A stretch of DNA of 64,000 bases, from NCBI GenBank assembly GCA_002424045.1, contig DIPH01000051.1, forward strand, positions 1 through 64,000, read 5' to 3'. Shown piece by piece: positions 33,837-42,789 of the stretch. How positions within the stretch are numbered: position 1 is the stretch's first letter; each line of letters begins with the position of its first letter. The translations under genes were made by a program, and so were the position numbers. This DNA comes from Firmicutes bacterium UBA5493. GTDB taxonomy: Bacteria; Bacillota; Limnochordia; Darwinibacteriales; Darwinibacteriaceae. Below the pieces are notes generated by a model. That model had not been told where the DNA came from and did not search any database. It worked only from the letters and a program-made list of their open reading frames with translations.

Positions 33837-35450
33837 ATGTCACAGCGTCATGGCACTTATAGTGTGAACATACTATTCTTGATTGTTCTTGCGCTACAGT
33901 TGCTCAATTTTTTTCTCCTAAGTGTGCCCCAGTATCCACGCTTGATTCTCAATGAGGCTCTCTTTGTACTTCTGCCATCACTTCTTTATTTGCGCTGGGC
34001 GGGGCTACCTTTCCATGAAACGGTGCGCCTTCGCAATCCCGGCTGGAAAGTGGCCTTGGCCAGTTTTTTCATAGGAGCAGGGCTTTACCCTATCTCAATT
34101 GTTAGCGGTGCCGTGCTTAACATGCTTCTCGGTTATAACCTAGCCGGAACGGAGGCACTGCTGCCCCAGAATCCTTCAGAGGGAGTGTTGGCTATTATTG
34201 CCTATGCGGTGATGGCCCCCTTATGCGAAGAAATCTTCTCTAGAGGAATCATCCAGCGGGCCTACGAAGGCCGATTCAGCCCTGGAAAAGCTATCCTTCT
34301 TGCTGGGGGGCTATTCATCATGTTCCACCTCTCCCTGCTTCAAGGACTAACTATCATCCCTCTCTCCCTTGCCTTAGGCTACGTTTATTGGCGTAGCAGC
34401 TCCCTTGTGGCCAGCATTTTGACACACTTTGGGGCCAATGCCATGGCAGCCCTAGTGGTTACGAGCAATGTATTTTGGAAAGATGCCACCTCAGTCTTGG
34501 TATCCCCATTAAGTGTCGGCATTGGTCTGTTACTTACAGGCGGGGGATTTTGGCTTCTAAGGAATAGTACTAGCGCAGCTCCAAAAAAGCCCAATGATGT
34601 GCGGTCAAAGGGTTTCAAGCGCGCCTGGCCACTACTCCTTGCCGGTTTATTATATCTGATCGTTATTGGCTATGAGTTTACCACGACCCGTTTTCCAGAA
34701 CGATTTCACGATCCAGTCACAGTAGGAGCAACTCAGTTGGAGAATGCCACCGCATGGAATTATGAAATGCACAATGCCGCGGACGATCCTGTTGCTGAAG
34801 TACGTTGCCGTCTAGAACCGGAAGGGAATACCATCGTCTTGCACTGGGAATCGGTGCATCAGGCCTATGACGTGCAAACACCTGGAGGGCGCTATATGGG
34901 AGGTAACGTAACAAAAGAGGAAGAGCTCTCCTTCAGGCGAGCTGACGGACAACCGCTGCAAGGAACACTCATCGGGGAATTCGATTGGGGACGTACCGAG
35001 ACGGAGTGGTCATTTGATGGCGAGCATTTTTTCATCCATCACAAAAGTTCGCAGCGGCCAGATGAAGTCTTTGAGTTGGCGTTAGAGGATAGTAGCCAGA
35101 GTCTTGTCTTGGAAAGCACCAGCTGGCCTTGGGTTCTCCGTTCACTTCCTTTTGCTTCTGGTTACGTGGGAACCGCTTATTACTTTAAGCCCTATACTTG
35201 GCGCCAAGCAACACAGGATAACGGTCCGGTTGTAGAACGGGTCTTGGTTACTGTAACGGGTCCAGAAACGCTAGGGACGCCCACAGGCACTCTGCAAGCC
35301 TGGAAGGTGAAAGTAGGTTGCCCACCAGCAGTGGGCCAGGCAGAGACCGCCTGGTATTCCGTTGACGCCCCCCACGTTCTGTTGAAACACCATAACGGCT
35401 TTGAGACCATGGTGCTAGCAAGGGATGCTTCACAATCATACGACCACTAA
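33837..35450 (+). CDS. CPBP-family intramembrane protease fused to a large C-terminal domain
   Basis: A 537-residue protein. The first 245 residues are eight predicted helices of the CPBP (Abi/CAAX prenyl protease 2) type with all motifs: CEEIFSRG (E-E-x-x-x-R), FIMFH (F-x-x-x-H) and HFGAN (H-x-x-x-N). After one more helix (about 265-280) an extracytoplasmic domain of about 255 residues follows, rich in predicted strands. I do not recognise it. Together with PadR and DUF2812 it may form a regulated envelope-stress or bacteriocin self-protection unit. Abi proteins have such roles in other Firmicutes; here it is inference. Confidence 0.83.
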   Translation: MSQRHGTYSVNILFLIVLALQLLNFFLLSVPQYPRLILNEALFVLLPSLLYLRWAGLPFHETVRLRNPGWKVALASFFIGAGLYPISIVSGAVLNMLLGYNLAGTEALLPQNPSEGVLAIIAYAVMAPLCEEIFSRGIIQRAYEGRFSPGKAILLAGGLFIMFHLSLLQGLTIIPLSLALGYVYWRSSSLVASILTHFGANAMAALVVTSNVFWKDATSVLVSPLSVGIGLLLTGGGFWLLRNSTSAAPKKPNDVRSKGFKRAWPLLLAGLLYLIVIGYEFTTTRFPERFHDPVTVGATQLENATAWNYEMHNAADDPVAEVRCRLEPEGNTIVLHWESVHQAYDVQTPGGRYMGGNVTKEEELSFRRADGQPLQGTLIGEFDWGRTETEWSFDGEHFFIHHKSSQRPDEVFELALEDSSQSLVLESTSWPWVLRSLPFASGYVGTAYYFKPYTWRQATQDNGPVVERVLVTVTGPETLGTPTGTLQAWKVKVGCPPAVGQAETAWYSVDAPHVLLKHHNGFETMVLARDASQSYDH

Positions 35451-35475
35451 ACGGCAAGTGGGCCCTTTCACGCTG

Positions 35476-36516
35476 TTAGTGCGCTTTCACTTCGGTCCAA
35501 ATTCGATCGTAGAGGCTGAGGGTTTGACCGAGGTTGACAAAGATTTCCGCATCCACGAGGTCTTCCTCGTTTGGGTAGATCGTGCGGTCTTCTGTGATCT
35601 CTTTGGGTAGCATATCCCGGGCCGCTTTATTGGGAGTGGCATAGCCGGTGTACTCAGCATTGCGGAGGGCAACTTCTGGATCATTCATAAAATTAATGAA
35701 TCGCATGGCCCCTTCTTTATTATTGGCATACTTAGGAACCGCCATGACATCAAACCAGACATTGGTGCCCTCTTTCGGAATGGCAAAGGCCAAATCGGGA
35801 TTTTCCATCCTGGCATTGGTGGCCTCCCCAGACCAGACCACCGCTAAGGCTGCTTCACCAGCAATCATCTTGTCCTGACCTTCATCGACCACATAGGCTA
35901 AGACCAAGGGTTTTTGCTCCTTCAAGAGCTCTCCTGCTTCGGCAAGCTCGTCCTGGTCCAAGGTATTGATGCTGTAACCAAGTTTCAAGAGGGCTACCGC
36001 AATGGAGTCTCGCTGACTGTCCAGCATCAAGAGTTCCTTGCTATACTTAGGATCCCAGAGAATGTCCCAACTATCTACCACGTCATCCACCATGGTGGTA
36101 TTGTACAAGATTCCCACTGTTCCCCATGTATAAGGAAGAGAATATTCGTTTTCAGGGTCATACTCCAGGCCCAAAAAACGCTCTTCAATGTGCAGTGAAT
36201 TGGGGATACTTACCAAATCAAGCTTCGCCAGCATATCTTCTTCGATCATCCTGGTGAGCATATAATCTGAGGGAAAAATCACATCATAGGTGCTGCCACC
36301 AGATTTGATCTTCACATACATATCTTCATTTGTAGCATAAGTGTCATAAACAACACGTAGCTTCGTCTCTTCCTCAAACTCGGCGATGAGGTCTTCGTCG
36401 ATGTAATCACCCCAATTGTATACGTAGATGGTTGGTCGCTCTCTGCAGGCCGTGAGACCAAAACTGACCAGTACCAATACAGCAAGAACTAAGATGGTTT
36501 TGCGGTGCTGTATCAA
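35476..36516 (-). CDS. potD: Spermidine/putrescine-binding lipoprotein, second copy
   Basis: A 346-residue PotD-type binding lipoprotein (lipobox FGLTAC). It has the family start YVYNWGDYIDEDLIAEFEEE, YDVIFPSDYMLTRMIEEDML and NPEVAL-type segments (NDPEVALRNAEYTGYATPN). It is closely similar to the copy at 36608-37651 over the full length. I place the start at TTG 36516, 8 bases after AGGAG; the GTG three codons earlier directly abuts the ribosome site. A terminator separates it from the first copy, so its expression may be lower or separate. Confidence 0.9.
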   Translation of the reverse strand: MIQHRKTILVLAVLVLVSFGLTACRERPTIYVYNWGDYIDEDLIAEFEEETKLRVVYDTYATNEDMYVKIKSGGSTYDVIFPSDYMLTRMIEEDMLAKLDLVSIPNSLHIEERFLGLEYDPENEYSLPYTWGTVGILYNTTMVDDVVDSWDILWDPKYSKELLMLDSQRDSIAVALLKLGYSINTLDQDELAEAGELLKEQKPLVLAYVVDEGQDKMIAGEAALAVVWSGEATNARMENPDLAFAIPKEGTNVWFDVMAVPKYANNKEGAMRFINFMNDPEVALRNAEYTGYATPNKAARDMLPKEITEDRTIYPNEEDLVDAEIFVNLGQTLSLYDRIWTEVKAH

Positions 36517-36572
36517 GCGAATCACTCCTTCCGTAAACTATCCCTTCTCGGAGTATCGCTATATCCCTGCCT

Positions 36573-36599
36573 AAAAAAGCCCCTTCTCTCGAAGGGGCT
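36573..36599 (-). terminator. Terminator between the two potD copies
   Basis: AGCCCCTTC (36578-36586) and GAAGGGGCT (36591-36599) form a nine-pair stem with a TCTC loop. On the minus strand it is followed by six T residues. Confidence 0.85.
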
Positions 36600-36607
36600 T
36601 GCCATCC

Positions 36608-37651
36608 TTAATGGGCTTTAACTTCTGTCCAGATGCGGTCGTAGTCTTTGAGGGTTTCCCCAAGATGCACGAAGAATTCTGCGTTATCGATGTCCTCATC
36701 ACTTGGATACGCTTGCCTATCGTTTTGAACTTCTTCAGGAAGCATAGCACGTGCGGCCAGGTTTGGTGTCGAATATCCCACGTACTCGGTATTTCGAAGG
36801 GCAATCTCAGGTCGATTGAGGAAATCCATAAACTTCAGGGCACCATCCACATTCTTCGACCCCTTAGGAATGGCCATCACGTCAAACCAGATGTTGGTAC
36901 CTTCCTTAGGAATTGCATAGGCTAGATCTTCATTCTCCGAAATGGCATACGTGGCTTCTCCAGACCAGGTCAGAGCCAAGATAGCTTCACCAGACACCAT
37001 CTTGTCCTTCCCTTCATCCACAACATAGGCCAGAACCAAAGGTTTCTGTTCCTTAAGGAGCTCGCCTGCTTCAGCTAATTCCCCATGATCTAAGGTGTTG
37101 ACGGAGTAGCCTAGTTTGAGTAGAGCGGCCCCAATGGAGTCCCTCTGGCTATCCAGCATGAGAATCTCCTTGGCGTATTTTGGATCCCATAGGACATCCC
37201 AACTGTTGATTTCCTCGTCCACCATGGAAGTATTGTACAAAATGCCCAGCGTTCCCCACAGATACGGTAGGGAGTACTCATTATTGGGGTCATAGACGGT
37301 ACCCATGAGGCGATCGTCAATGAGCCTATGGTTTGGAATTTTGCTCAGGTCAATTTTCTCCAGCATGTCTTCTTCAAGCATTCTGGTCAACATATAATCC
37401 GAGGGGAAAATCAGATCGTAGGTGCTGCCGCCGGATTTGATCTTTACATACATGTCTTCATTCGTAGAGTAGGTGTCATAGACAACCTTCATATTAAATT
37501 CCTTCTCAAACTCTCCCAAGATGTCCTCATCAATGTAGTCGCCCCAGTTATAGACATACAGTGTGGGTTGGTCCGTTTTGCACCCGGTTAGAGTTAAGCT
37601 AAGCACCACCAAACCTAGCATCAAAAGAATCAATTTGCTTTTTTGAACCAT
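36608..37651 (-). CDS. potD: Spermidine/putrescine-binding lipoprotein, first copy
   Basis: A 347-residue PotD lipoprotein (lipobox LTLTGC). Family segments include LYVYNWGDYIDEDILGEFEK, DLIFPSDYMLTRMLEEDMLE and LPYLWGTLGILYNTSMV. The likely start ATG at 37651 (MVQKSKL) lies 9 bases after AAGGA, inside the end of potC; the two genes overlap by 53 bases. It delivers polyamines to the PotB/PotC channel. Last gene of the main operon before the terminator. Confidence 0.92.
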   Translation of the reverse strand: MVQKSKLILLMLGLVVLSLTLTGCKTDQPTLYVYNWGDYIDEDILGEFEKEFNMKVVYDTYSTNEDMYVKIKSGGSTYDLIFPSDYMLTRMLEEDMLEKIDLSKIPNHRLIDDRLMGTVYDPNNEYSLPYLWGTLGILYNTSMVDEEINSWDVLWDPKYAKEILMLDSQRDSIGAALLKLGYSVNTLDHGELAEAGELLKEQKPLVLAYVVDEGKDKMVSGEAILALTWSGEATYAISENEDLAYAIPKEGTNIWFDVMAIPKGSKNVDGALKFMDFLNRPEIALRNTEYVGYSTPNLAARAMLPEEVQNDRQAYPSDEDIDNAEFFVHLGETLKDYDRIWTEVKAH

Positions 37652-38438
37652 GTTTACCATTCCTTCCCTTCTTCTCTTCCCGGGCTTGCCGGACATTAAC
37701 AATAATCAAAAGCAAGAGCACAAACGTGAACATAATAGTCGAAAGGGCATTGATTTTGGGGTTAATTCCCCTTCGGGCCATGGAGTAGATTGTGATGGAA
37801 AGAGTGTTTATCCCAGAGCCTGTTGTAAAGAAACTGATCACAAAATCGTCAATGGAAAGCGTAAAGGCTAAGAGCAATCCTGTGATAATCCCCGGCATAA
37901 TCTCTGGAATAATCACCTTCCAGAGCGCCTGGGGCTGCGTGCAACCTAGATCAAGAGCAGCTTCGTAAAGATGTTTGTTGAGCTGACGCAATTTGGGCAA
38001 AACCGACAAGATCACATAAGGAATGTTAAAGGTAATATGGGCCAAGAGCAGCGTTAAATAGCCAAGGCGGACTCGGGCAAAAACAAAGAGAATCATGAGC
38101 GAAATGGCTGTCACAATCTCAGGGTTCAGAACTGGAAGATAGGTGACATTCATGATGAGCTTTTTCTGTATTCCCCTAGAATTGTGAATCCCAATGGCTG
38201 CCAAAGTACCAATAATCGTAGCGATGATAGCCGAGGTGACCCCAATGAACAACGTGGAATACAGGGAGCTCATGATGGTCCGATCCTGAAACAGTTCCAC
38301 ATACCAGCGCAGGGTAAACCCACCCCAGACACCCCGAGAGCGGGAGTCGTTAAAGGAGTACACCATCAAGACAGCAATGGGCATATATAGAAAGGCGAAC
38401 ACGAGGTAGACATAGCTTCGCTTCAGAAACCTTACCAT
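37599..38438 (-). CDS. potC: Spermidine/putrescine ABC transporter permease PotC
   Basis: A 279-residue permease with six helices; FLKRSYVYLVFAFLYMPIAV opens it, as in PotC. The EAA loop is YEAALDLGCTQPQALWKVII (near residue 155). Its C-terminal charged tail of about 35 residues runs past the start of potD. It overlaps potB by 7 bases. Confidence 0.92.
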   Translation of the reverse strand: MVRFLKRSYVYLVFAFLYMPIAVLMVYSFNDSRSRGVWGGFTLRWYVELFQDRTIMSSLYSTLFIGVTSAIIATIIGTLAAIGIHNSRGIQKKLIMNVTYLPVLNPEIVTAISLMILFVFARVRLGYLTLLLAHITFNIPYVILSVLPKLRQLNKHLYEAALDLGCTQPQALWKVIIPEIMPGIITGLLLAFTLSIDDFVISFFTTGSGINTLSITIYSMARRGINPKINALSTIMFTFVLLLLIIVNVRQAREEKKGRNGKHGSKKQIDSFDARFGGA

Positions 38439-39253
38439 AGCGCCACATCCTTTTCTTCCCCTTCAAAGAAGGACATGATGGCCATGCTGAGCAAGATGAA
38501 GACAATCATCACAACAGAAATCGCTGATCCAAAGCCCCAGTCGCCCACAACAAGGAATTGCTGTTCGATGAGGTTACCAATGAGGGTAAATTGCCCCCCT
38601 CCCAAGAGTCTTGAGATGACAAAGGTTGTCAGGGCCGGCATAAAGACCATGGTCACACCACTGACTACACCCGGAAGACTTAAGGGAAAGACCACCTTCG
38701 TGAACACCCGAAAGGCATTTGCCCCTAGATCCCCAGCGGCCTCCACAACGCCTTTGTCAATCTTGCTGAGCACGGAGTAAATGGGCAACACCATGAAGGG
38801 AAGAAAATTGTACACCATACCTAAGACCACCGCGGCCTCCGTGTATAGAATGTTCAAACGGGGCAGGCTCAAATTCGCCAAAAGCACATTGATCACGCCA
38901 TTGCGCTCCAAAATAGTCAGCCAGGCATAGGTCCGCAACAAAAAATTCATCCACATAGGGACCACAAACAAGAGAAGGATCACATTTTTACGGGTAAAGG
39001 CATTGCCCGCCATAACCATGGCAGCTGGATAGCCCAGGATCAGGCAAATCACCGTACTGATCACAGCGAGCCGCAGAGATCGCCCTAATACCCTTAAATA
39101 GATTGGCTCAAAAAACCGGCCAAAATTCTCCAAAGACCAAGTGGCGCCAGTTTCTGTGGGTATGGTGAAGGCATAGTAGAGCACCAAGAACATGGGGACA
39201 ACGATAAATAAAGTCATCCAAATCACATAAGGGAAGAGCGAAAAGCGCTTCAT
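38432..39253 (-). CDS. potB: Spermidine/putrescine ABC transporter permease PotB
   Basis: A 273-residue permease of the PotB type with the EAA loop [21 protein letters not shown] use the ATG at 39253 ([12 protein letters not shown]), which overlaps the potA stop as ATGA and has GGTGAGTT upstream. The longer frame to 39352 lies inside potA and has no support. Confidence 0.92.
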   Translation of the reverse strand: MKRFSLFPYVIWMTLFIVVPMFLVLYYAFTIPTETGATWSLENFGRFFEPIYLRVLGRSLRLAVISTVICLILGYPAAMVMAGNAFTRKNVILLLFVVPMWMNFLLRTYAWLTILERNGVINVLLANLSLPRLNILYTEAAVVLGMVYNFLPFMVLPIYSVLSKIDKGVVEAAGDLGANAFRVFTKVVFPLSLPGVVSGVTMVFMPALTTFVISRLLGGGQFTLIGNLIEQQFLVVGDWGFGSAISVVMIVFILLSMAIMSFFEGEEKDVALW

Positions 39254-40299
39254 CGCGAACTCACCTTCTTCATGATGTGAATATCCATGGGCTCTAGACC
39301 AAGACCGACGCGAGTACCCACAGGTTCCATTAAGGTGGAGTGGACAAGCCAACTAGTTCCATCATCAGACTCAACGAGCATCTCATAGTGCACTCCCAAG
39401 AAGTTCACGGAGCTCACCGTTCCAGAAAGCCTCGCCTTTTCTGCAGGTATGAGTACCAAGTCCTCGGGCCTGATGACAACGTCCACCGCTTCATCTTTTG
39501 CGAAGCCAAAGTCCACGCAGTCAAAACTCGAGCCGCTAAAGTCCACCAAGTAGTCTTTGCGCATAATTCCATCCACAATGTTGCTTTCTCCAATGAAGTC
39601 AGCCACAAAGGCATTGGTCGGCTCGTTATAAATATCTACGGGGGTACCAATTTGCTGGATTCTCCCATCTTGCATCACAACTACGGTATCCGACATAGAC
39701 AGGGCTTCTTCTTGGTCGTGAGTGACAAAAACAAAGGTGATGCCCAACTGCTTTTGCATGCTCTTCAGTTCATGCTGCATTTCCCGGCGGAGCTTAAGAT
39801 CCAAGGCCGCTAGGGGCTCGTCTAAAAGCAAAACCTCAGGTTCGTTCACCAAAGCCCTGGCAATGGCCACCCTCTGCTGCTGCCCACCGCTGAGAGAATT
39901 AACATCCCGTTTTTCAAAGCCTTCTAAGTTTACTTGCTCCAGCATCTTTTTGACCTTGTCTTTAATGGCCTTTTCGCTGAGCTTTTTGATCCGCAGACCA
40001 AAGGCAATGTTTTCAAACACATCAAGATGGGAGAACAAAGCATAGCGTTGAAACACCGTGTTGACCCTGCGTTTGTAAGGGGGAATGCCAGTTATATCCC
40101 TACCTTCAAAAAGAATCGTCCCCCCCGAAGGCTGTTCGAATCCGCCGATTAAACGCAAAGTCGTTGTCTTCCCACAGCCACTGGGACCTAAGAGAGTGAC
40201 AAATTCATTCTTTCTAATATACAGGTCAATACCGTCGAGCGCCACAGTTTCATCATAAACCTTGGACACTGATTTCAGGTCTACAATAATCTCAGACAA
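39250..40299 (-). CDS. potA: Spermidine/putrescine ABC transporter ATPase PotA
   Basis: A 349-residue ATPase: Walker [12 protein letters not shown]-loop TVFQRYALF, signature [15 protein letters not shown], Walker [13 protein letters not shown], switch VTHDQEEAL, and a C-terminal TOBE domain (about residues 265-349). The start is TTG at 40299, directly behind GGGGGAAGGAA. The longer ATG frame overlaps the regulator gene and has no ribosome site. It lies 22 bases after the XRE-cupin regulator gene and is likely co-transcribed with it. Confidence 0.92.
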   Translation of the reverse strand: MSEIIVDLKSVSKVYDETVALDGIDLYIRKNEFVTLLGPSGCGKTTTLRLIGGFEQPSGGTILFEGRDITGIPPYKRRVNTVFQRYALFSHLDVFENIAFGLRIKKLSEKAIKDKVKKMLEQVNLEGFEKRDVNSLSGGQQQRVAIARALVNEPEVLLLDEPLAALDLKLRREMQHELKSMQKQLGITFVFVTHDQEEALSMSDTVVVMQDGRIQQIGTPVDIYNEPTNAFVADFIGESNIVDGIMRKDYLVDFSGSSFDCVDFGFAKDEAVDVVIRPEDLVLIPAEKARLSGTVSSVNFLGVHYEMLVESDDGTSWLVHSTLMEPVGTRVGLGLEPMDIHIMKKVSSR

Positions 40300-40321
40300 C
40301 GTTCCTTCCCCCTTCCGTAAA

Positions 40322-40861
40322 CTAGAAGCTTGGTGGGGTAGACACCCACAGTATGCTAGCTGGCCTTTTGCCGGCGTTAGAGAGACAATGGACTTCTTGG
40401 GCCGGGAAGTAAAAGGCTTCCCCCGTGCGAACCCTAAGCTTCTTCGAGCCAACATGCAGATACACTTGACCCTTGAGCACATAGCCAAACTCTTCCCCAT
40501 CATGGGGATCGTCCAAAGGCGTCTGTCCCTGGGGATCAATATGAACCAAAATAGGTTCCATGGCATTTTTCTGCGCATTGGGCACTAGCCAACTGATCTC
40601 ACTTTTTAGCTCTGGGTCACTTTTTACCGCAACATCGTCCTTAGTAAATACCACTTTTTCAGGCACTTCATGATTGAAAAAATCCTGCAAGTTCGTGCCT
40701 AGAGACTCCAAAATATCCACTAGGGTCGCGATCGATGGTGAAGTAAGCTCCCGTTCCACTTGGGAGATAAAACCCTTAGTCAGCTCCGAACGGTCTGCCA
40801 ACTCTTCTTGGGTTAGATTGTGCTGCATCCGCAGGCGCTTGATTTTCTCGCCAATTTTCAC
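40322..40861 (-). CDS. XRE-cupin transcriptional regulator of the polyamine operon (PuuR-like)
   Basis: A 179-residue regulator. It has an N-terminal HTH_3 domain ([39 protein letters not shown]) and a C-terminal cupin_2 domain (about residues 100-179) with the metal/ligand segments [18 protein letters not shown] and [15 protein letters not shown]. PuuR-type regulators respond to putrescine. I use the GTG start at 40861 behind AAGGGGAGC; the upstream ATG lies within the operator. It heads the pot operon. Confidence 0.88.
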   Translation of the reverse strand: MKIGEKIKRLRMQHNLTQEELADRSELTKGFISQVERELTSPSIATLVDILESLGTNLQDFFNHEVPEKVVFTKDDVAVKSDPELKSEISWLVPNAQKNAMEPILVHIDPQGQTPLDDPHDGEEFGYVLKGQVYLHVGSKKLRVRTGEAFYFPAQEVHCLSNAGKRPASILWVSTPPSF

Positions 40862-40902
40862 CGTAAGCTCCCCTTCTTCTAAGTTTTGTCTTACTAAACC
40901 CA

Positions 40903-40956
40903 TTGTTTAGAACCACTAAACAAATGTATTGTAACGAGAAGGGGCTAGCATGTCAA
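40903..40956 (-). promoter_or_regulatory. pot operon promoter with perfect palindromic operator
   Basis: On the minus strand: TTGACA (40951-40956), a 17-base spacer and TACAAT (40928-40933). Just downstream lies the inverted repeat TTGTTTAG (40903-40910) / CTAAACAA (40916-40923) with a five-base centre. A third half-site CTAAACC is at 40893-40899. The palindrome covers the transcription start and is the probable binding site of the XRE-cupin regulator. Confidence 0.8.
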
Positions 40957-41039
40957 TAGTTTCGCAGGAGAAAATTCGCTGGAAAGGCAAAATATTTTCT
41001 GCGCAACCACAATAGACTGTTAAGAGTCTCCAGAAAGGA

Positions 41040-41777
41040 GTGACAGCCATCTTGTGGGAACTGAGCCGAATCGTATTCTTAGGCGCCATGGCGGGAGTGC
41101 TCGGCACAGGAGCAGGGGGCCTCTTGCTGTCTTTTTTAAGACGACCCAAAGACGCGTTGCTAAGCTTCTTGCTAGCCTTCTCGGCAGGCATTATGCTGGC
41201 CGTTGTCTTCCAGGACCTCATTCTAGAGGCCTTTTCCTTGGGTGGTTTAGGTGTCACCTTAGGGGGAATTGTCTTGGGTGTCTTGGCACTTTTTATGATG
41301 ACCTCCTTTGTAGGTGATAGCCGTCTTTACGCCACAGGTTTGGCAAAAACAGGCCTTCTCCTTGGATTTGGCATTGCCTTGCACAACCTTCCCGAGGGAC
41401 TTGCGATTGGAGCAGGCTACCTAGCGTCTCACAACATGGGATTATCCCTCGCCCTGGCCCTTTGCATCCACAATATTCCCGAAGGTATGGCCATGGCCGC
41501 CCCTTTGTTGGCAGGCGGCTACAACCAAACCCACGTTGTCCTCTTGACCATCCTAGCGGGATTACCCATGGGAGTCGGTGCCCTCCTAGGTGGACTACTT
41601 GGAAGTCTCTCCGCAAGGTCCCTCGCAGGGTCCTTAGGATTTGCAGCCGGCGCCATGCTCTTTCTGGTCTTCCACGAACTCTTACCCCAGGCCCACCATG
41701 GGGGCGTCCCAGCAGCCTCTACCTGCGGTGCCATTATGGGCATCTTGGTGGGCCTCACATTTCTGGTGGCCCTTTAA
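41040..41777 (+). CDS. ZIP-family metal transporter
   Basis: A 245-residue membrane protein with eight predicted helices and the ZIP metal-path motifs HNLPEGLAIG (helix 4) and HNIPEGMAMA (helix 5), plus the VFHELLPQAHH segment. It is of the ZupT/GufA-like group that imports zinc or other divalent metals. The start is uncertain. GTG at 41040 overlaps the AAGGAG ribosome site, and a TTG at 41052 has better spacing (11 bases). It is divergent from the pot regulator. Confidence 0.88.
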   Translation: MTAILWELSRIVFLGAMAGVLGTGAGGLLLSFLRRPKDALLSFLLAFSAGIMLAVVFQDLILEAFSLGGLGVTLGGIVLGVLALFMMTSFVGDSRLYATGLAKTGLLLGFGIALHNLPEGLAIGAGYLASHNMGLSLALALCIHNIPEGMAMAAPLLAGGYNQTHVVLLTILAGLPMGVGALLGGLLGSLSARSLAGSLGFAAGAMLFLVFHELLPQAHHGGVPAASTCGAIMGILVGLTFLVAL

Positions 41778-41840
41778 AGGGCAGCCTTCTAAAGGGAATA
41801 GAGAAAAAACCGATATAGTACGTAAGGGGAGGTGGCAGTG

Positions 41841-42680
41841 ATGAATGTGTTCTATCTAACGGGCTTAAGGGCACTCAGTGCATTTCGGGCAGCCCAATGG
41901 GATTACACAAGATCCATGGAGCGTATTTCCACAGGTCTACGGATCAATCGCGCCGCGGACGACCCTGCAGGTCTAGCCATCTCCGAGAGGATGCGAGGCC
42001 AAATTCGGGGCTTAAGGCAGGCCTCCCGAAATTCCCAAGATGCCATCTCTATGCTCAATGTGGCTGACGGAGCCCTTAACGAAACCCATGCCATTTTGCA
42101 TCGTCTTCGGGAGATCGCGGTTTACTCCGCCACAGGCACCCTCACCGAAACAGAGAGAAACGCCTTGCAGCTCGAATTCGACGAGCTCGTCAAAGCCATC
42201 GATGACATTGGGGGCAACACCCAGTTCAATACGATTCATCTTTTAGACGGAAGCAAGAATAATGATCCCATGTTAATCCAGATTGGTGCTAATGCAGGGC
42301 AGACCATGGATATTAGCCTTGATAATATGAAGGGAGACGGTTTGGGGCTCTACGATGAAGAAGACAACATTCTCTCGGTCACGACTGCCGAAGATGCAAA
42401 CAAAGCCATCGGCATCATAGATGATGCCATCAACAAGGTCTCCCACCAAAGAGCTTACATTGGCGCTAAGACAAGGCGCCTCGAACACACCATCAACAAC
42501 CTAGAAAACACCGCCATCAACCTGGCAGAGGCGGAATCCAGAATCCGGGATGCGGATATTGCAGAGGAAATCATGAATATGGTGGGGGCCCAAATCCGCA
42601 TGCAGGCATCTCTGGCCATGATTATCCAGGCTAATTTAAGCCAACAGATGATCTTGCAGCTCCTCTGGCCACCACACTAG
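41841..42680 (+). CDS. Flagellin, solitary
   Basis: A 279-residue flagellin. The N-terminal domain carries SMERISTGLRINRAADDPAG, LAISERMRGQIRGL and NSQDAISMLNVADGALNET. The C-terminal domain carries NNLENTAINLAEAESRIRDA, DIAEEIMN and the closing ILQLL followed by WPPH. The variable middle is very short (about 80 residues), so the filament would be thin-surfaced, as in Bacillus Hag-type small flagellins. ATG at 41841 follows GGGGAGGTGGC. No other flagellar, chaperone or CsrA gene is adjacent, so it may be an extra flagellin. Confidence 0.93.
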   Translation: MNVFYLTGLRALSAFRAAQWDYTRSMERISTGLRINRAADDPAGLAISERMRGQIRGLRQASRNSQDAISMLNVADGALNETHAILHRLREIAVYSATGTLTETERNALQLEFDELVKAIDDIGGNTQFNTIHLLDGSKNNDPMLIQIGANAGQTMDISLDNMKGDGLGLYDEEDNILSVTTAEDANKAIGIIDDAINKVSHQRAYIGAKTRRLEHTINNLENTAINLAEAESRIRDADIAEEIMNMVGAQIRMQASLAMIIQANLSQQMILQLLWPPH

Positions 42681-42691
42681 CTCTACCAGTT

Positions 42692-42722
42692 AGCTGTCTT
42701 CCCTGAGGAGGCAGCTTTTTTG
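42692..42722 (+). terminator. Terminator after the flagellin gene
   Basis: AGCTGTCTTCC and GGAGGCAGCT form a stem around CTGA, followed by TTTTTTG. Confidence 0.8.
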
Positions 42723-42789
42723 TTTCCTGAAAGGAAAGGAGCTCCCTCAAAGCGAATACCTAGGCAAGACTGGGAAAGGTGTGAACGTT

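Noticed and set aside
40300..40578. N-terminal extension of PotA
   Set aside because: It overlaps the regulator gene in another frame, resembles no known domain and lacks a ribosome site. The TTG at 40299 has a strong site and matches PotA length.
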